NCBI GenBank assembly: GCA_029215795.1
Contig: JARDYH010000005.1
Location: 13,548,001 to 13,612,000 of the forward strand
From: Anniella stebbinsi
Taxonomy: Eukaryota; Chordata; Lepidosauria; Squamata; Anniellidae
Direction of reading: 5' to 3'
DNA: 64,000 nt
Shown: positions 1-31,342 of the stretch, one piece after another
Position numbering within the stretch: the first letter of the stretch is position 1
Layout: each line of letters opens with the position of its first letter
Made by a program: the position numbers and the translations under genes
The notes under the pieces: generated by a model
What the model saw: the letters and a program-made list of their open reading frames with translations, nothing else
Told to the model about the DNA's origin: nothing
Databases searched by the model: none

Positions 1-130
1 AACAGCTGAGCTGCAGCACTCTGCACTAGCTCCAGCTTCCGGAGCAGCTTCTGGAGCAGCCCCACATGGAGCGAATTGCAGTAATCCAGTCTTGAGGTTA
101 GCAATGCCTGCACCACCATGGCCAAGCTAT
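1..130 (-). mobile_element. L2/CR1-like LINE fragment (end of ORF2)
   Basis: The minus strand translates to a MVVQALLTSRLDYCNSLHVG-type stretch followed by a LRKLELVQSAAAQL-like stretch. This is the same protein region as in the LINE at 59.8 kb (VVHALVTSRLDFCNALYIGL). It is cut by the window edge. Confidence 0.75.
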
Positions 131-234
131 CCCTGTCCAGGAAAAGGGGGTGGGGCCAGGGAAGGGGGCGAGTCCTTCTGGTGAACTCCCGGATGGTCAG
201 ATTTGGCCCATCGGCCTGAGGTTGAACACCCCTG
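131..234. mobile_element. Family H (hAT-like) MITE fragment, right end
   Basis: It ends GGCCTGAGGTTGAACACCCC+TG, the reverse of the CAGGGGTGTT-type terminus seen at 46782. The left part is missing. Confidence 0.5.
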
Positions 235-273
235 CTGTACCCCTCGACTGCAGTCGCCTGTTCCCAGACTCAC

Positions 274-19358
<19,085 letters not shown>

Positions 19359-19494
19359 CTGCTCCCACCCCTCCTCCGCCAGCCCGGAAACGAGCAGCGA
19401 AGGCACCTTATTTCCCACTCCCGGTTCTCTCGGCACCCCGCCCACCTGCTTCCGCCCGATCATGATAGGTGTGGCAAGCGAGAGAGGAGAGGAA

Positions 19495-19735
19495 CTAGCC
19501 CCATGTTGAGTGTGGCATACCGCCTGGGCGTCATCGCGCGTCACCGTTTCTTCCGCCATGTTGGGTGGGTCTTGGGGCGAGAAATCGAACGCCATGTTAG
19601 TTAAGGGCATAAATCTTATGCCAGCCTCGCTAAAGCGGCCATCTTTGGTATTGGCAAATCTTGGCGCCTGATTTCCAAGCGGTAGTGATGGGGCCGCCAT
19701 GTTGAAAGTGGCACGTGTGGTACCATGGCGGATGT
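19495..19735 (-). promoter_or_regulatory. USP11: USP11 5' leader/promoter with YY1-like motif cluster
   Basis: The GCCATGTT/GCCATCTT motif (YY1 core seen from the plus strand) recurs at about 19499, 19555, 19591, 19638 and 19696, and a reversed ATGGCGG at about 19725. YY1 sites of this type cluster near start sites of many vertebrate promoters. Each AACATGGC on the minus strand also supplies an ATG, three of them in frame with USP11 (N-M-A repeated). Confidence 0.6.
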
Positions 19736-19749
19736 AGCACATGAGATAT

Positions 19750-21020
19750 AAGGAGTGGGATGGAGCGGCAAGGTGGTGGAGTTCTTGAGTTTGTTATGTA
19801 ATTAAAGAGCGAGCGATATAAGTGATTTTATAGTTCAAGGAAATTACCCACTCCCTGCATGGGGTTTAACTTTAAAACCAATAAAGATGAGCCCCTTTTT
19901 TCCGGGGAGAAAATTATTATTTTTAAAAGCAGCTCAGAGCAAAATACTTTTGAATCCGCAGGGAAATAAATGCCAATGAACACCCTAAATTGGGGAGGGG
20001 TTCTGTTCTGGCAACTGAAGAAAAGGAGTAAGCCAGATAAGAAAAAAATCTTGTTCTGTGTATTTATTCAGTATCTGCCTGCCTGCCTGCTCTTGCTGTC
20101 TTCAGAATGCAACGTACCTTGCCCTTTTGCAGGAAAGACCCATGGGTAGTTGTGGGGCCCCATATGAGTATTTTTCTGTAAAAATCCACTAAGGATTTGT
20201 ATTCCGCCATTACAGTTTCATGTGAATTCCCCTTAGAAAGCAGAGGTGGAAGCTTTAGCTTGGAATTGCCCCCTCCCCCCTTGGGAGCTTTTAAACTATA
20301 AAGTGATTAAGATGCTTACAGGCTTTTGCATGATCTGCCAAGTTTCTTTAGGAGTCAGCTTTCAACGTTGCTCATACACAAGACAAGACAGGCCCCTCTG
20401 TTGCAAAGGTTGTGCCTGAAGCAACAGCTTTCACCTAAGCCGCTGCTATTTGCAGAGTTCACCCCACATCCTGTGAATTGTCATTTGTGCTACACTTCCT
20501 GGTTTTCTTGTGCGAAAACATAGCTTCTCATATGTGACAACTCATATGTGGCAACTGGTGTGAAGTTAATCTCAAATTGTGCTTTTTCCAAACAATTCAT
20601 TTCATGCCCTTCATTTCATGATCAGAGCCTGTGTGTGTGACAGAGAGACAGAGACTTCACTATTATCCTTGAACATCGATACACCTGGACAAGTTATTTT
20701 GTTTGCTAGCAAAACTCAAAACCCTGGGTTCCAAAACATGGCCATACCATCTCCTGAATATTGGCTACTTTTGACCCTTTCAAGATGACATCCCTTTCCC
20801 CCCACACTGCAGCACTGGCTCAATTCAAACAGCATTCAAAAATATGACTTATGCTAAAATAGTTTAGAATTCCAACAAAGGATTGAGCTTCCAAACATAC
20901 AACAGGGTAGAACGTGTTTTAGAATTCCCTGTCCACTTTTATTTTCCTTCCTTGCGACATTGGGCTTCGTAAATTCGCTCCTCTCTTGATGGTGCAGCAA
21001 CCTCTGAGGACAGGACAACA
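19750..21020. other. Intergenic region upstream of USP11
   Basis: No gene recognised. A cctg(3)-like run sits at 20079. Confidence 0.4.
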
Positions 21021-21191
21021 GCTATGAAGTAACTATGGTTTGTCAATTCAAGCACCATGGTGAACTGCAGGGATTAGCACAAACCATGCTTTGCATACTC
21101 ACATCAAATCAGTTTTGATTTGCCAGCTGATTCAAAGACAAACTATGACTGTTAATTCGGACATCATTCCAAACCATGGTTAAACTTCCTT

Positions 21192-21308
21192 AAGGATGCA
21201 ACCCTATGCAAGTTTAGATGGGGAAAACCCCTCCAATTTCCTGTCCAGCACATGGCTAGCTGGTGAATGCTGGGAGTCATATGACCTTTTTCTTTCTAAA
21301 CATACCTA
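21192..21308. mobile_element. Family B palindromic MITE, diverged
   Basis: aaggatgcaaccctatgcaa at the left; ctttctaaacatacctata at the right. Confidence 0.55.
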
Positions 21309-21614
21309 TATTACTAAAGCCAGGATATTTGTGTTACCACCACTTTGGCAGCAGTTACCATTAATAGAATTGTCATTGTGTGCTTTCCACGTTTCATTTC
21401 CCTCTAACCTGTTTGCAATTACCTGTATATAATATACTTGCCACTTAGATGGCACTTCATGCATCTCATGAATTAGACTTTAGTTCATGGCTTATATGTC
21501 ATAAGAAATATGTTTAGTCATTAAGATGCCACTGGACTGTTGTTTTTGCTTCAGGAGACCAACACGGCTCTTCCTCTGGAAATAGATAAAGAGCCATGAA
21601 AGGGCAGGCAAAGG

Positions 21615-22905
21615 AAGGTAAATTCTCCTGACAGAGGGAAGTAAATAGTGGGGTCCCACAGGGATTGGTATTGGGAACAACTCTTTTCAACTTGCTCATG
21701 AATGATCTGGAAGTTACAGGAAGCCAGATTGGACATCAGGAAAAACTTCCTGAGCAATATGACAATGGAACCAATTACCTAGGGAGGTTGTTGGCTCTCC
21801 CACACTAGAGGCATTCAAGAGGTAGTTGGACAGCCATCTGTCAGATATGCTTTAAAGTGGATTCCTGCATTGAGCAGGGGGTTGGACTCGATGGCCTTAC
21901 AGGCCCCTTCCAATTCTATTATTCTATGAATTAAGAGTGAGCGGTAAAGTTTGCCAATGACACCAAATTATTTGAGGTTTTTAAAATACAAAGGGATTGT
22001 GAAGAGCTCCAAAGGGATCTCTCCAAGCTGGGAGAGTGGGCTTCCAAATGGCAGATTTGATTCAATGTAAGCAAGTGTAAGTGATGCTTGTTGAGGGGGG
22101 GGGGGGAACACCCCAACTTCAAGTATAACCTGATGGGATCTGAACTGGCGGTGACCGAACAAGAAAGAGATCTTGGAGTTGTAGTAGACAGATCGATGAA
22201 AATGTCAACCCAGTGTGCGGCTGCTGTAAAGAAGGCAAACTCCATGTTAGGCATTATAAGAAAAGGAATTGAGAATAAAACTGCCAGTATCATACTGCCT
22301 TTATACATATCTATGTATTATAGACCTGGGAAAAGTGCAGAAAAGGGAAACTAAAATGATTAAGGGGCTGGAGGGAAGGTTACAACAGCTGGGATTGTTA
22401 AGCTTGGGAAAAAAGAGGCTAAGGAGACATGATAGAGGTGTACAAAATTATGCATGGTGTGGAGAATGTGGACAGGGAGATATATTTGTCCCTCGTCTGT
22501 AATACTAGAACCTGAGTTCATCCCGTAAAGCTGATTGGTGGAGATTCAGGACAAATAAAAGGAAGTACTTCTTCACACAGTGCATACTTAAATTATGGAA
22601 ATCGCTATCACAGGATGTAGTGATGGCCACCAATTTGGATGGTTTTAAAAGGTGGGTGGATAAATTCCTGGAGAAGGCTCTCAATGGCTACTAGCCCTGA
22701 TGGCTATATGCTACCTGCAGTATCTGAGGCAGTAAGCTATAAGCACCAGTTGCTGGGGAACATTGGTGGGAGGGTGCTATTGTATCGTGTCCTGCTTTGT
22801 TGGTCCCTGGTCGACAGCTGGTTGGCCACTGTGTGAACAGAGTGCTAGACTAGATGGACCCTTGATCTGATCCAGTAAGGCACTTCTTATGTTCTTATGT
22901 AGAGG
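21615..22905 (+). mobile_element. CR1 LINE (late RT to 3' UTR), interrupted
   Basis: gtggggtcccacagggattg encodes the GVPQG-type RT motif. From 21940 it continues with aagtttgccaatgacaccaa (RT) and ORF2 text VTEQERDLGVVVDRSMKMST then QCAAAVKKANSMLGIIRKGI. The 3' end is gatctgatccagtaaggca and ttcttatgttcttatg. Several frameshifts make it dead. Confidence 0.9.
21711..21937 (+). mobile_element. Second CR1 3' piece nested in the CR1 above
   Basis: gttacaggaagccagattgg through ccaattctattattctatga is the other CR1 3' UTR type. It splits the host text between atgaatgatctgga and gagtgagcgg. Confidence 0.8.
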
Positions 22906-23111
22906 TCCTCTGAATGTTTCCCTGACTGTGGAGGTTCCTTTGAGCAGCTGTTTGAAATGACTCAACTGCGTGGGTGGAAGATGACCACATGAGCACCACC
23001 CACAGAACTGGCATCCTACTGAGGTAAGAGGGAAAAGTGATTCTGTTGGGAAGACCTACATGACGGCCCCTTGCTCACATAAAAACATTTCTCTAGAGCT
23101 AACCTAGTATC

Positions 23112-23113
<2 letters not shown>

Positions 23114-23150
<37 letters not shown>
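23114..23150. repeat. (CA)n microsatellite
   Basis: About 18 uninterrupted units. Confidence 0.97.
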
Positions 23151-23153
<3 letters not shown>

Positions 23154-23254
23154 AAACCTCCTGTAGTTTGAGGACAACATGAAGATGATGGTGACAGGTG
23201 TGGCCCTCCCAACAAGGACACCATCTGTGTGGGGGAGCTCCGGGATTGTGGGGA

Positions 23255-24780
23255 AGCCATGTTGATTCTTCAGCAGGATATGCCCTTCTTTCTATATGCT
23301 TACTAATTTTGTTTTTAATAATGTTTCAACCAATTTACCTGGAACTGATGTCAAGCTAACTGGCCTATATTTCCGGGACCCCCCCCCCCCCGGATCTTTT
23401 TTTAAAAATTTGCTGTTACATTTGCCGTCTTCCAGTCCTCTGGTACAGAGGCTGAGCTTAAGGACATATTGCATATGTTGGTTAGAAGATTTGCAATTTC
23501 ATATTTGAGTTCTTTGAGAACTCTAGGATGGATACCATCCCGGTCTGGCAATTTATTTGCTTTCAATTTGTCATCTTTTTTCACCATTATTTGCCTCAGT
23601 TCCTCAGGCACAGGCATCTGTGAACACTGATGCAAAGAATTAATTCAGCTTCTCTGCAATCTTTGTCCTTCTTTAATCTCCCTTAACTCCGTTGTCATCC
23701 AACAGTCCAACTGCTTCCCTAGCTGGTTTCCTGCTCCTGGTATAGTTAAATAAGTCTTTATTGTTGGCCTTGATATTGTTTAGTGATATACTCTTCAAAA
23801 TGACTTTTGCATCTTATTGGTTGCTTGCATCGCTTTTGTGTAGGCTTGTGCTCCCTTTTATTTTCCTCACTTGGGCAAGCCTTCCATTTTCTGAAGGAAG
23901 CCCTCTTTTCTACAATAGCTTCCTTGACACTGCTTAACCATGCTGGTGACCTCTTGGGCTTGGTGCTACCTTCCCTAATCTGTGGAATTCATTTTAGTTG
24001 AGCTTCTATTATTGTGCTTTATTATCTTTATTTATATCCCGCCTTTAGCCCAATGCTGGGCCTCATGGCGGCTTTTGAGTAAGCTCCGTGCATTTTGCAA
24101 GGATTAACTCTCTTGATTCCCCCTTTCACCCGTTCCCTCATTTTAGAGAAGTTTCCCCTTTTGAAGTCAAATTTGACAGTGTTGGACTTCCTGGGCAGTT
24201 TCCCACTTAACTATAAATTTAGTCTGATAGCACTGTGGTCACTGTCACCAATTGGTTCAACAACATTTACATCTTGTACTAGACCCTGGGCGACACCATT
24301 TAGGATTAAGTCCAGGGCTGTCCCCTCCTGGTTAATTCCATGACCAACTGTTCAAGGGCAGTTGTTTAAGGCACTGAGAAATTTAGTCTCCTTGTATACA
24401 TTTATCTTTGTATACCTTTATTCAGGGGTATACATTTATCCAGTCAACGTGGGGGTAATTGAAGTCGCCCATTATTACAACACTTCCTCATTGAGAGGCC
24501 TCCCCGATTTCATTTTCCATCTCAAGGTCACCCTGAGCATTCTGGTCTGGGGGACAATAGGATGTTCCTAGCACTAAATTAGTTTTGGGGCCCTGTATTG
24601 TTACCCACAGGGTTTCTGTGGAAGAGTCTGACCCATTTAGGTGCTCTAGTCTCTAAAGCATGATGGCATGTTGAGGGTATCCCAGACCTTTTCCCATCTG
24701 TGCCATTAACATCCACCACTGATGTTAACTCCCGTTGCTTTGTACCCCTCCCCCAAAGCAACGGGAGCTACTGTGAATCA
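23255..24780 (-). mobile_element. CR1 LINE, endonuclease-to-RT part, antisense
   Basis: The minus strand encodes FLKKDPGGGGSRKYRPVSLT then SVPGKLVETLLKTKLVSI (start of RT), with upstream DRDGIHPRVLKELKYEIANL. The part near 24180-24330 corresponds to the endonuclease/linker. Multiple stops. Confidence 0.85.
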
Positions 24781-24926
24781 AGCTAGCTTTTATTTGTGTT
24801 GCCTTGCAATGGGTTCTGCTAGTTGGTCACACTAGGTTGTGACCGTGTTGGGATGCAATGTTAAGAATTTGCTGATAAATGTGTTTGGGAAGCATTTTCA
24901 GTAAGTTCTCATAGGATGGGAGGGGG

Positions 24927-25030
24927 GAACCCCTGGTACTCCAAGTGTTGGGCAACAACTCCCATCACCCCATACTATGCTAACTGGGGCTCATGGGAGT
25001 TGGGATCCATCAGAGGGCCACGGATTCCTC
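24927..25030. mobile_element. Family C-like fold-back repeat, diverged
   Basis: caacaactcccatcacccca and ctcatgggagttgggatcca are the inverted core arms. Confidence 0.5.
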
Positions 25031-27420
25031 ACTTGTTTTAAGGGCATTCCTAACCTAATAGCAGCCTGACCTGCAATTAAACCTGCGTGAGCCAAGAGTA
25101 AACAATTCCCGAGAGTTTAGTGTTGGCTTGAGCAAGTTTACTGGCAGATGACAGCCCCAGTCAAAGTTCTTCCCCACCCAATGAACATGTTTATCTTGTG
25201 TCTAACAGGCAACTCCTCTCTGCATGTTTGCTTGGAAGTTCCGCTGAGCTCACAGAGCCTGTTCCCCACATAAGCAGGCATAGGATCAAGCTCTAAAGGC
25301 TGAAGCATACATCTTCTCTACCTGCCTTGGAGCAAACACAGCAGTTAAGGTGCTGTACCACAACCACCATACCTTTTCATACAGCCTTATCCACACCAGT
25401 GAGTTTCCCAGGAACCGCTGGTGCTGTTTCCACCAAATCTTCCATGGCGTCCTTGCTTAGCACTCCACTTCCAGATGTGGTCACAGGAAAGGAAGCCCCT
25501 TCCAAAAGGACGAGGTACCCCAGAAGGGCTGAAATGGAAGGACCCTTTCTTCTTCACCATTAACCACGCCACAAGCCCAACCAAGCCAGAGATAGTCCTT
25601 GTAGCCCGAGTCCAAATGAGAAACACCAAACTACCCGAAATGGTTGGGAGACTTTTAATCAGTTCCGTACATTTGGATATGGCGCATTTGTTCACCCCAG
25701 ACAGGGGTGTAGAGGGAGCATCTGGGAGAGAGAATTCTGCCCGTTTCCCTCCCCCTGGGGGGAGGCTTTCCTTCTGCCGTGGTCATTTCTGATCCTTACA
25801 ACAGAAAAGACTGCTCCCTCAATTCAAGTTATGTACAAGAACAGGAGTTTCCTTTTCCGTATTTACGCCTTCAAAGGTGGAGGGAAACGGGGTGGGGGAA
25901 GCACATGGAGAGTGTCCATTCCATATGCTAATGATTATCCATACCAGGTTTCTGTTTGCTGCAAGAAAAGGTTGGTTCATCACCTCCAGCCTGGAAACAG
26001 ATTCTGAGGTTCCCCCCCCCCCCCAACAAAAAAAGCAAAGTCCAGATCCTCTATACATTCATTGTCCAATAGGCCATCTTGGGTTTCCCTCTCATGCGAA
26101 GATCCAACCTAGATAAACTCTTTCCTCAGGTGTGTGGGCGAACAATATATCTAGACTATAAACAAATTGCTTCAGTTGCCTTGGAATTTGCCCCTGCTGT
26201 TACCTCTTCAAACCCTGAATTCTCTCTACAGGCTCTATGTCTCAACCACACACTCAGCCGCCTCCCCCCAAATGACAACTCCCATGGTTCCTTCTGGGAA
26301 GCCCTGGCAACTCCGTTTCTGTTTGCAGAATAGAGGTATCTCTTGTTGCATCCACCTTTGCTATATTTCCCTGTACTCTGGAACTCCATTTCTTCTCTTC
26401 CAGCAGCAGATGAAATGGGAAGCAGTTCCACGAACCTAACCAAGCTGGATTCTGGACCTCAAAAAAATCAGCACCATATATTTTGGCCAGCGTCCCCCTG
26501 GTCTTCCACACATACTACATTGTAACAGGAGGAAGACCTAAGCAGACGTAACATTGAATTGACCATGGTTTAGCACTATGTCTTGATGCCTAAATCACGG
26601 ATAAAGATTGAGCCGGAAGCCAGGATCTGAAACTATGGTCGGGAGAGGGGCTCACTTGCCTGTTGCATCTCCACAGGCAAGCCAGTTTCTCTACATTAAT
26701 GTCTCTCTTTACATGCTCTTCTGGGCACAGGATTTGGCGTGGCAAATGAAACCATGGTTCACTGTACGTCTGGCAACTTAACCAGGGTTAAGGCAACAAA
26801 CCCAAGCTGGTGCTAAACCACGGTTAAGAACTCTGTCTGTCTGCATAGTGGAGTGCAGGAAAACGAACGACAGAACACACGCACCCCCCCCCCCCCCCGG
26901 ACTGGCAAGCTCCCGCTAAAAGCAGGGTTGATATCTTCTGACCCAGAAACGACAGGGAGACATTTTGCACAGCAGGCCCAAAGCTCTTCAAGAAGCAGGT
27001 CTAGGCAGGAAGGTGGCAACTGTGGGGCTGTCTATACGCAGGGAAAGCCCCGCAATGGCTGTGGATCTGTGCTGTGTTGGTTAGATGACGCAAGCGCAGC
27101 TTGGCAGCCACCGCAGGGTTTACTCACAATGCTGCGAACTGAAAAAGTTGGGGATTTATCCCGACTTTTTCAAAAGGAGCAATGTCCACACAGCACGTCC
27201 ACTCCTGGGTCAATCTGGAGTCAACCAGAAAGAGGGCGGGGGCAGCTCTGGTACTTCAATGGTTGCCCAGAAACCTCACGCGCCCTCCTCAGTGTCTGGA
27301 TTACCCCACGGTGCCCCAGGAGAGGGAAAGCATGAGGTTTTGAGAGGGAGGAAGATCCAACTTGGTGCCATGAAGACAGCCCCCATGATTGGATGGGATC
27401 AAGACACAGGTCCGCCTAAC
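25031..27420. other. Intergenic DNA between CDK16 and USP11
   Basis: Homopolymers at 26014 and 26885 (C runs) and an aaccatggtt-rich patch at 26560-26830. No gene recognised. Confidence 0.4.
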
Positions 27421-27422
27421 AC

Positions 27423-27556
27423 AGGTTGGGCAATTTGTGGCCCTCCAAACGTTTTGGCCTACAAGTCCCACAAGTCCTAGGCAGCACAGCCAAGGGCGAG
27501 GGCTGATGGGAGTTGTAGGCCAAAACATCTGACAGGCCACCTGTTGCTCACCTCTG
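27423..27556. mobile_element. Family C fold-back repeat (ggtgggcaa subtype)
   Basis: aggttgggcaatttgtggcc and ggccacctgttgctcacctc are inverted ends. The inner arms are ttttggcctacaagtccca and tgggagttgtaggccaaaa. Confidence 0.8.
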
Positions 27557-28920
27557 CTTCGGTCTTAAGGTGCAACCCAGAGAGGAGACGAAAAGGAACT
27601 AGGAGGCCAGAGTTTTAAGAGCAGAGCAGGCAGGAGCAGAAGGGAGGGTCCCGCAGGCAGGTGAGGGGGCTAAGAAGGGCCCTTGGTTGCTGTTCGCTCA
27701 ACCGAAGGGGCTGGGCATGCATGCTTAAGACCCTTTTGTAAACACAACCCTCTTCTATCCCCTGAGCATTGGTTACCCTCGGCCTATTCACGGTGGCTCT
27801 CCCTCAGCATCGGGGTGGGGGGGCACCTGGTACGGTGGGAGTGTCTTCGGATTTCTCTCCTGCAAAAGGCAGCTGTGCCGGAGTGCAAAGCTAAGCGCTT
27901 TCCTGCGCAGCTCGTTCCTAGCCTCCCAGCACAGCAGGCTACTTTTCTGTGTGTCCTCTGTAGAGGATGCACCTTCAGAAATCCTTTACGTTGCCTGAGG
28001 GTTATAATAATAATAATAAAAATAATTAATATTATGGCTCTCATCAGGGGAGGGGGAAGATCTGTGAATCTTACAAGCGCTTCATGCTGCATATAAAAAT
28101 GGCTACATATGTACATATATACACACAAACACACATTATATATATAATATTATATATATAGGCTGTGATCAACAGGAGATTGGTTGGGCGCCACCTTGTC
28201 TATAAGTACATGGGGAGCAAAAAGTAGGATCTAGGTCCACATCCTACTGTTCTGCACACCCAGGCCTCTGTGCCCTGAGCTAAACGGAACAGTCCTGGCC
28301 GGCTGGGGAGATGTGATACTGGCAGACTCTCAAAACTGGGAATAAGGGCATTTCACTGAGGCACCTCTCGAGAATTGGGTCGGAAGGGGAGCCAAAACCC
28401 TTGGGGATCCTCATGCCCGAGCAGGATTCTTCAGGGACTTCTATGCCCAAATCAGCCTCTCCCTGTCCCAATCTATCAAACCAAAACCTTCATCAACTTC
28501 AGCAGTGTAGGCCAGGGACGGTGGATGTTGCAGTCAGACACATCTGGAGGCTGGTGGGTTGTGGGGAAGGCTACTCAGCTTTTCCGAAAGGGGAGAGAGC
28601 GGGCTGGGATGGATTAACGTCTGAGGAGTCGATGGCTTGCATGATGCAAAGTATCGAGGAGAAGCCAAGGGCAAGGAGTCTTTTTGCGTGAAGCCTCCAT
28701 GGGGGGGGGGGGGGGGAGGAGAAGTTTCAGAGCTGATGTTTGATAAAGCAAGAGGTTCTGAGTCTGTTGCAGGAGGACTGGAAAGGAACTGGCGAATCTG
28801 TGAGGGCGCTGAGTAAAGAGCTAAGCACAGGGACTGTTAACCCCTGAGTCACTCTCTGACAATGTCAGGGCTGCCCTGTGGGTGAGGGCTGAGGGGAGGT
28901 TGGTTAACCCTAGAAAAGCT
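27557..28920. other. Intergenic DNA
   Basis: It contains a (taa)n stretch at 28000-28030, an AT palindrome at 28133-28163 and a G14 run at 28700. No gene recognised. Confidence 0.4.
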
Positions 28921-28923
28921 CTT

Positions 28924-29052
28924 AGGGAGCCGTCCTATGCATGTTTAGACAGAAAAAAGTCCCATAACTCCCAGCAATAAACAGTCAGCCATGCTGGGAG
29001 TTGTAGGACTTCTTTTTTTTCTGTCTAAGCATGCATACGATTGTGCCTTTAG
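28924..29052. mobile_element. Family B palindromic MITE, TTA-flanked
   Basis: atgcatgtttagacagaaaa and tttctgtctaagcatgcata are inverted arms. TTA precedes gggagcc and follows gtgcct. Confidence 0.85.
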
Positions 29053-30220
29053 TTTACTTTTGATACAGGGCCCAGTCGCTTGAGTAAGGACTGAGAAGCA
29101 ATGACGGAAAGACGTCCTAAGAAAGGTCAAGGAATTAAAGACTACAGAGGAAACCTAAGGAATATTGGAACAAGGAAAGTGCAAGGTGAATATCTGCATG
29201 AAGACCACATAAGGCAGAGGGGTGGTGAGCAACTGGTAATCCCACAAAAATCTGGAGGACCACTGGCCATGCTGCTGGGAGTTAAGAGTCCAACAGCATC
29301 TTGAGGGCCACCATGCGGCTGCCATGAAAAGTGTGATCATTTTGCTTTCAGGAACTTGGGATAAGGAACAGGGAGTGATCACCTAAGGATTGCAGAACAC
29401 GGTAACTATGACGGGAGTAGCAGGGAAACAAGGCACAACCCACCGGGAACGTCCCTACGCGAGCCCCACTGAAATGGTCAGGGCTTGTGCGTAAGATGCC
29501 CGGGGCTTGTGCCTATGAAGGCAAAGGGATACATGCGAACCCTGAGTATGAAGCAAGTGATGCAAGAGGCAGAACCAATTGGCAGGGATAACTCAGCTGA
29601 GGTGGACGCCGCCGGCCCAGGGTACACAGGGAGAGCCTGAGCGAGGCACAGAGCAAGACCTAAGGAAGACACAAGCCAGCGGAGAAAACGGGAGGCTGGG
29701 CTTTGGTGCGAGGAGAAAACGAGGCAGGAGCGGACTACGAATCTGATCCGAAGTGGTGCGGGAAACAGAGGGACACCCTGCAGCAGGAAAGTCACCCGGG
29801 TGAATAACAAGGAGGGCGGAGGGACAGGGAAAGAGGGATTGTGCTCCCCAAAGATGCGGAGAGCCATCTGAGGATTCCTGCTTGCCTTCCCAAGCCCTGG
29901 GCTCCTAAAGGAACATACACATCAGGAGAACAGCCACCCCATCCACAGGAAGGCAAATGGAAGCAGGGCAGGGGAAAAGGGAAATAAAGGTCCAGCCACC
30001 TTCCAAACCGCAAATGCAACCCCCTGCCTTATTCCACGCCACCCTCCGCTACCCAGAGTGCAGAGGACGGATCCGCAGAGACGGTGGCCCAGGGGCGTCT
30101 TCTCCCTCCCCCACGATTCTCTCTCCCTGCCCCAATCCGGGTGAGGCGGGCTGGGCGTTGGCTCCCTTGTCGTTAATACTGTATGCTCCCCACCCCCGGA
30201 GAGGCAAGGGCAGGGGGGGG
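29053..30220. other. Intergenic DNA downstream of CDK16
   Basis: A GC-leaning stretch without a recognisable gene or repeat. Confidence 0.35.
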
Positions 30221-30221
30221 T

Positions 30222-30300
30222 GTCTCTCTTTATAGATATTTGCAAATATAGTATTTATAATATTGCATTGAAAAAATAAAACTTAAAAAATAAAATGAAA
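30222..30300 (-). terminator. CDK16: Candidate CDK16 3' UTR end
   Basis: An AT-rich island in GC-rich DNA carries TATAAA variants of the poly(A) signal on the minus strand (about 30231 and 30257). No AATAAA occurs between the stop codons and this point, so this is the first plausible cleavage region. The assignment is tentative. Confidence 0.3.
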
Positions 30301-30338
30301 CACCATGTGTAAGAGAGGGGCAGGCGGGCGGGTGGGAG

Positions 30339-30361
30339 AGAGAGAGAGAGAGAGAGAGAGA
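30339..30361. repeat. (GA)n microsatellite
   Basis: About 11 ag units within the presumed CDK16 3' UTR. Confidence 0.95.
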
Positions 30362-30608
30362 CTGTCCATCCCAGCAGCAGAAGTCATCGATGCCCGGCTC
30401 GTCGGATGCCAGGGCGCAGGTCGTGCTTCTCTTCGGCTCTGGGCTGTCAGGACCCCCAACACACGCACACACACACACCCCTGTGGAATTCCAGCACAAG
30501 TCCTCACTCCACGGTCCGATACAGAGGAGCCACTGATGGGGATGTCCGCAAGTCGTGGGGAGCTAGTTTCGTTTCTGGCTCCCGCTGCCCCGGTTCCGTC
30601 CGTGGGCT

Positions 30609-30646
30609 TCAAAGCAGCAGGCTTGGTCGTCCGTTCTGCCCATTCA
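30609..30646 (-). CDS. CDK16: CDK16 putative alternative terminal exon, CDK17/18-like tail
   Basis: It reads VNGQNGRPSLLL then TGA when joined to the exon at 32157 in the same phase as the canonical exon. The coding length (38 nt) is identical. The tail resembles GHGKNRRQSMLF of CDK17 (memory). It has a good acceptor, a T-rich tract then cccgcag. Without transcript data it could be chance sequence in the 3' UTR. Confidence 0.45.
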
Positions 30647-31041
30647 CTGCGGGAAAACGACAAAGGTTCATAGGCGGGATGCTGCTACCTCTAGAAATGC
30701 CCTCCCCTCCCCCCGCCCCGCAATCTGCCATTGCCGTCTCCTTCGCTCTTCCCTTCCCCAGCTGCCCATTCTTCCCTCTGCTCAGCACTTACATAAATAA
30801 CCCTCTGAGCTCCCTAAAATCTCTGGAATAGAAATGGACGTTTCACAGGCATTATCTCAACTGTTCCTCAGAACAGCCCTGTAAGGTAGGTCAGTACCGT
30901 TATCCCATATTGCAGATGGGGCAGGGGGGCTGGCGCTAAGAGAGAGGGAGAGAGAAGCTTGCTGAAGGCCACCTGGAAAGCTTGGGGCAGAGATGAGATG
31001 GGAAGAGAGGTCTTTCTGGTTCACCGCTCAGCCTCCACGCC

Positions 31042-31342
31042 AGGGGTACAGAATCTCTTTCGGCCTGAAGCTCTCCCCCGGGGGGGGGGGGCAGGGTGGC
31101 AATTCCAGTGGTGGGAGGGGCCAAAGGCAAAAGGGGCGGGTCCAAAGTACCAAAACTAAGAGCCTATTTTATCTTGAAGCTGGTAGCCGAGCCTTAAGAG
31201 GAAAAAAAAACTTCGGGGCTTTTAGAATGGGGGGAAAAAACTGGAGAAAAGCCGGGAGACCAGCGATCAATTGGCTGTTGGGGAAAAAGGGTGGGGCCAG
31301 GGGAACCCCAGGAAGGCCTGAGGTTCTGTACCCCAATCTAAG
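31042..31342. mobile_element. Family H MITE
   Basis: caggggtacagaatctcttt and ggcctgaggttctgtacccc are inverted ends. The body matches 46782-47072 (aggggccaaaggcaaaaggg). It lies in the presumed CDK16 3' region, between the two candidate terminal exons. Confidence 0.65.

Noticed and set aside
19463..19742. Upstream ATGs as the true USP11 start, giving up to 165 codons in exon 1
   Set aside because: No recognisable conservation beyond 19358, and several of the ATGs are part of the YY1-like motif; kept only as an open possibility.
28130..28165. AT palindrome tatatataatattatatata as a regulatory site
   Set aside because: It is simple low-complexity DNA next to a microsatellite-like region; nothing ties it to a gene.
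30283..30663. 126-codon minus-strand frame over the alternative CDK16 exon
   Set aside because: It reads the exon in a different frame from the one required by the upstream splice phase.
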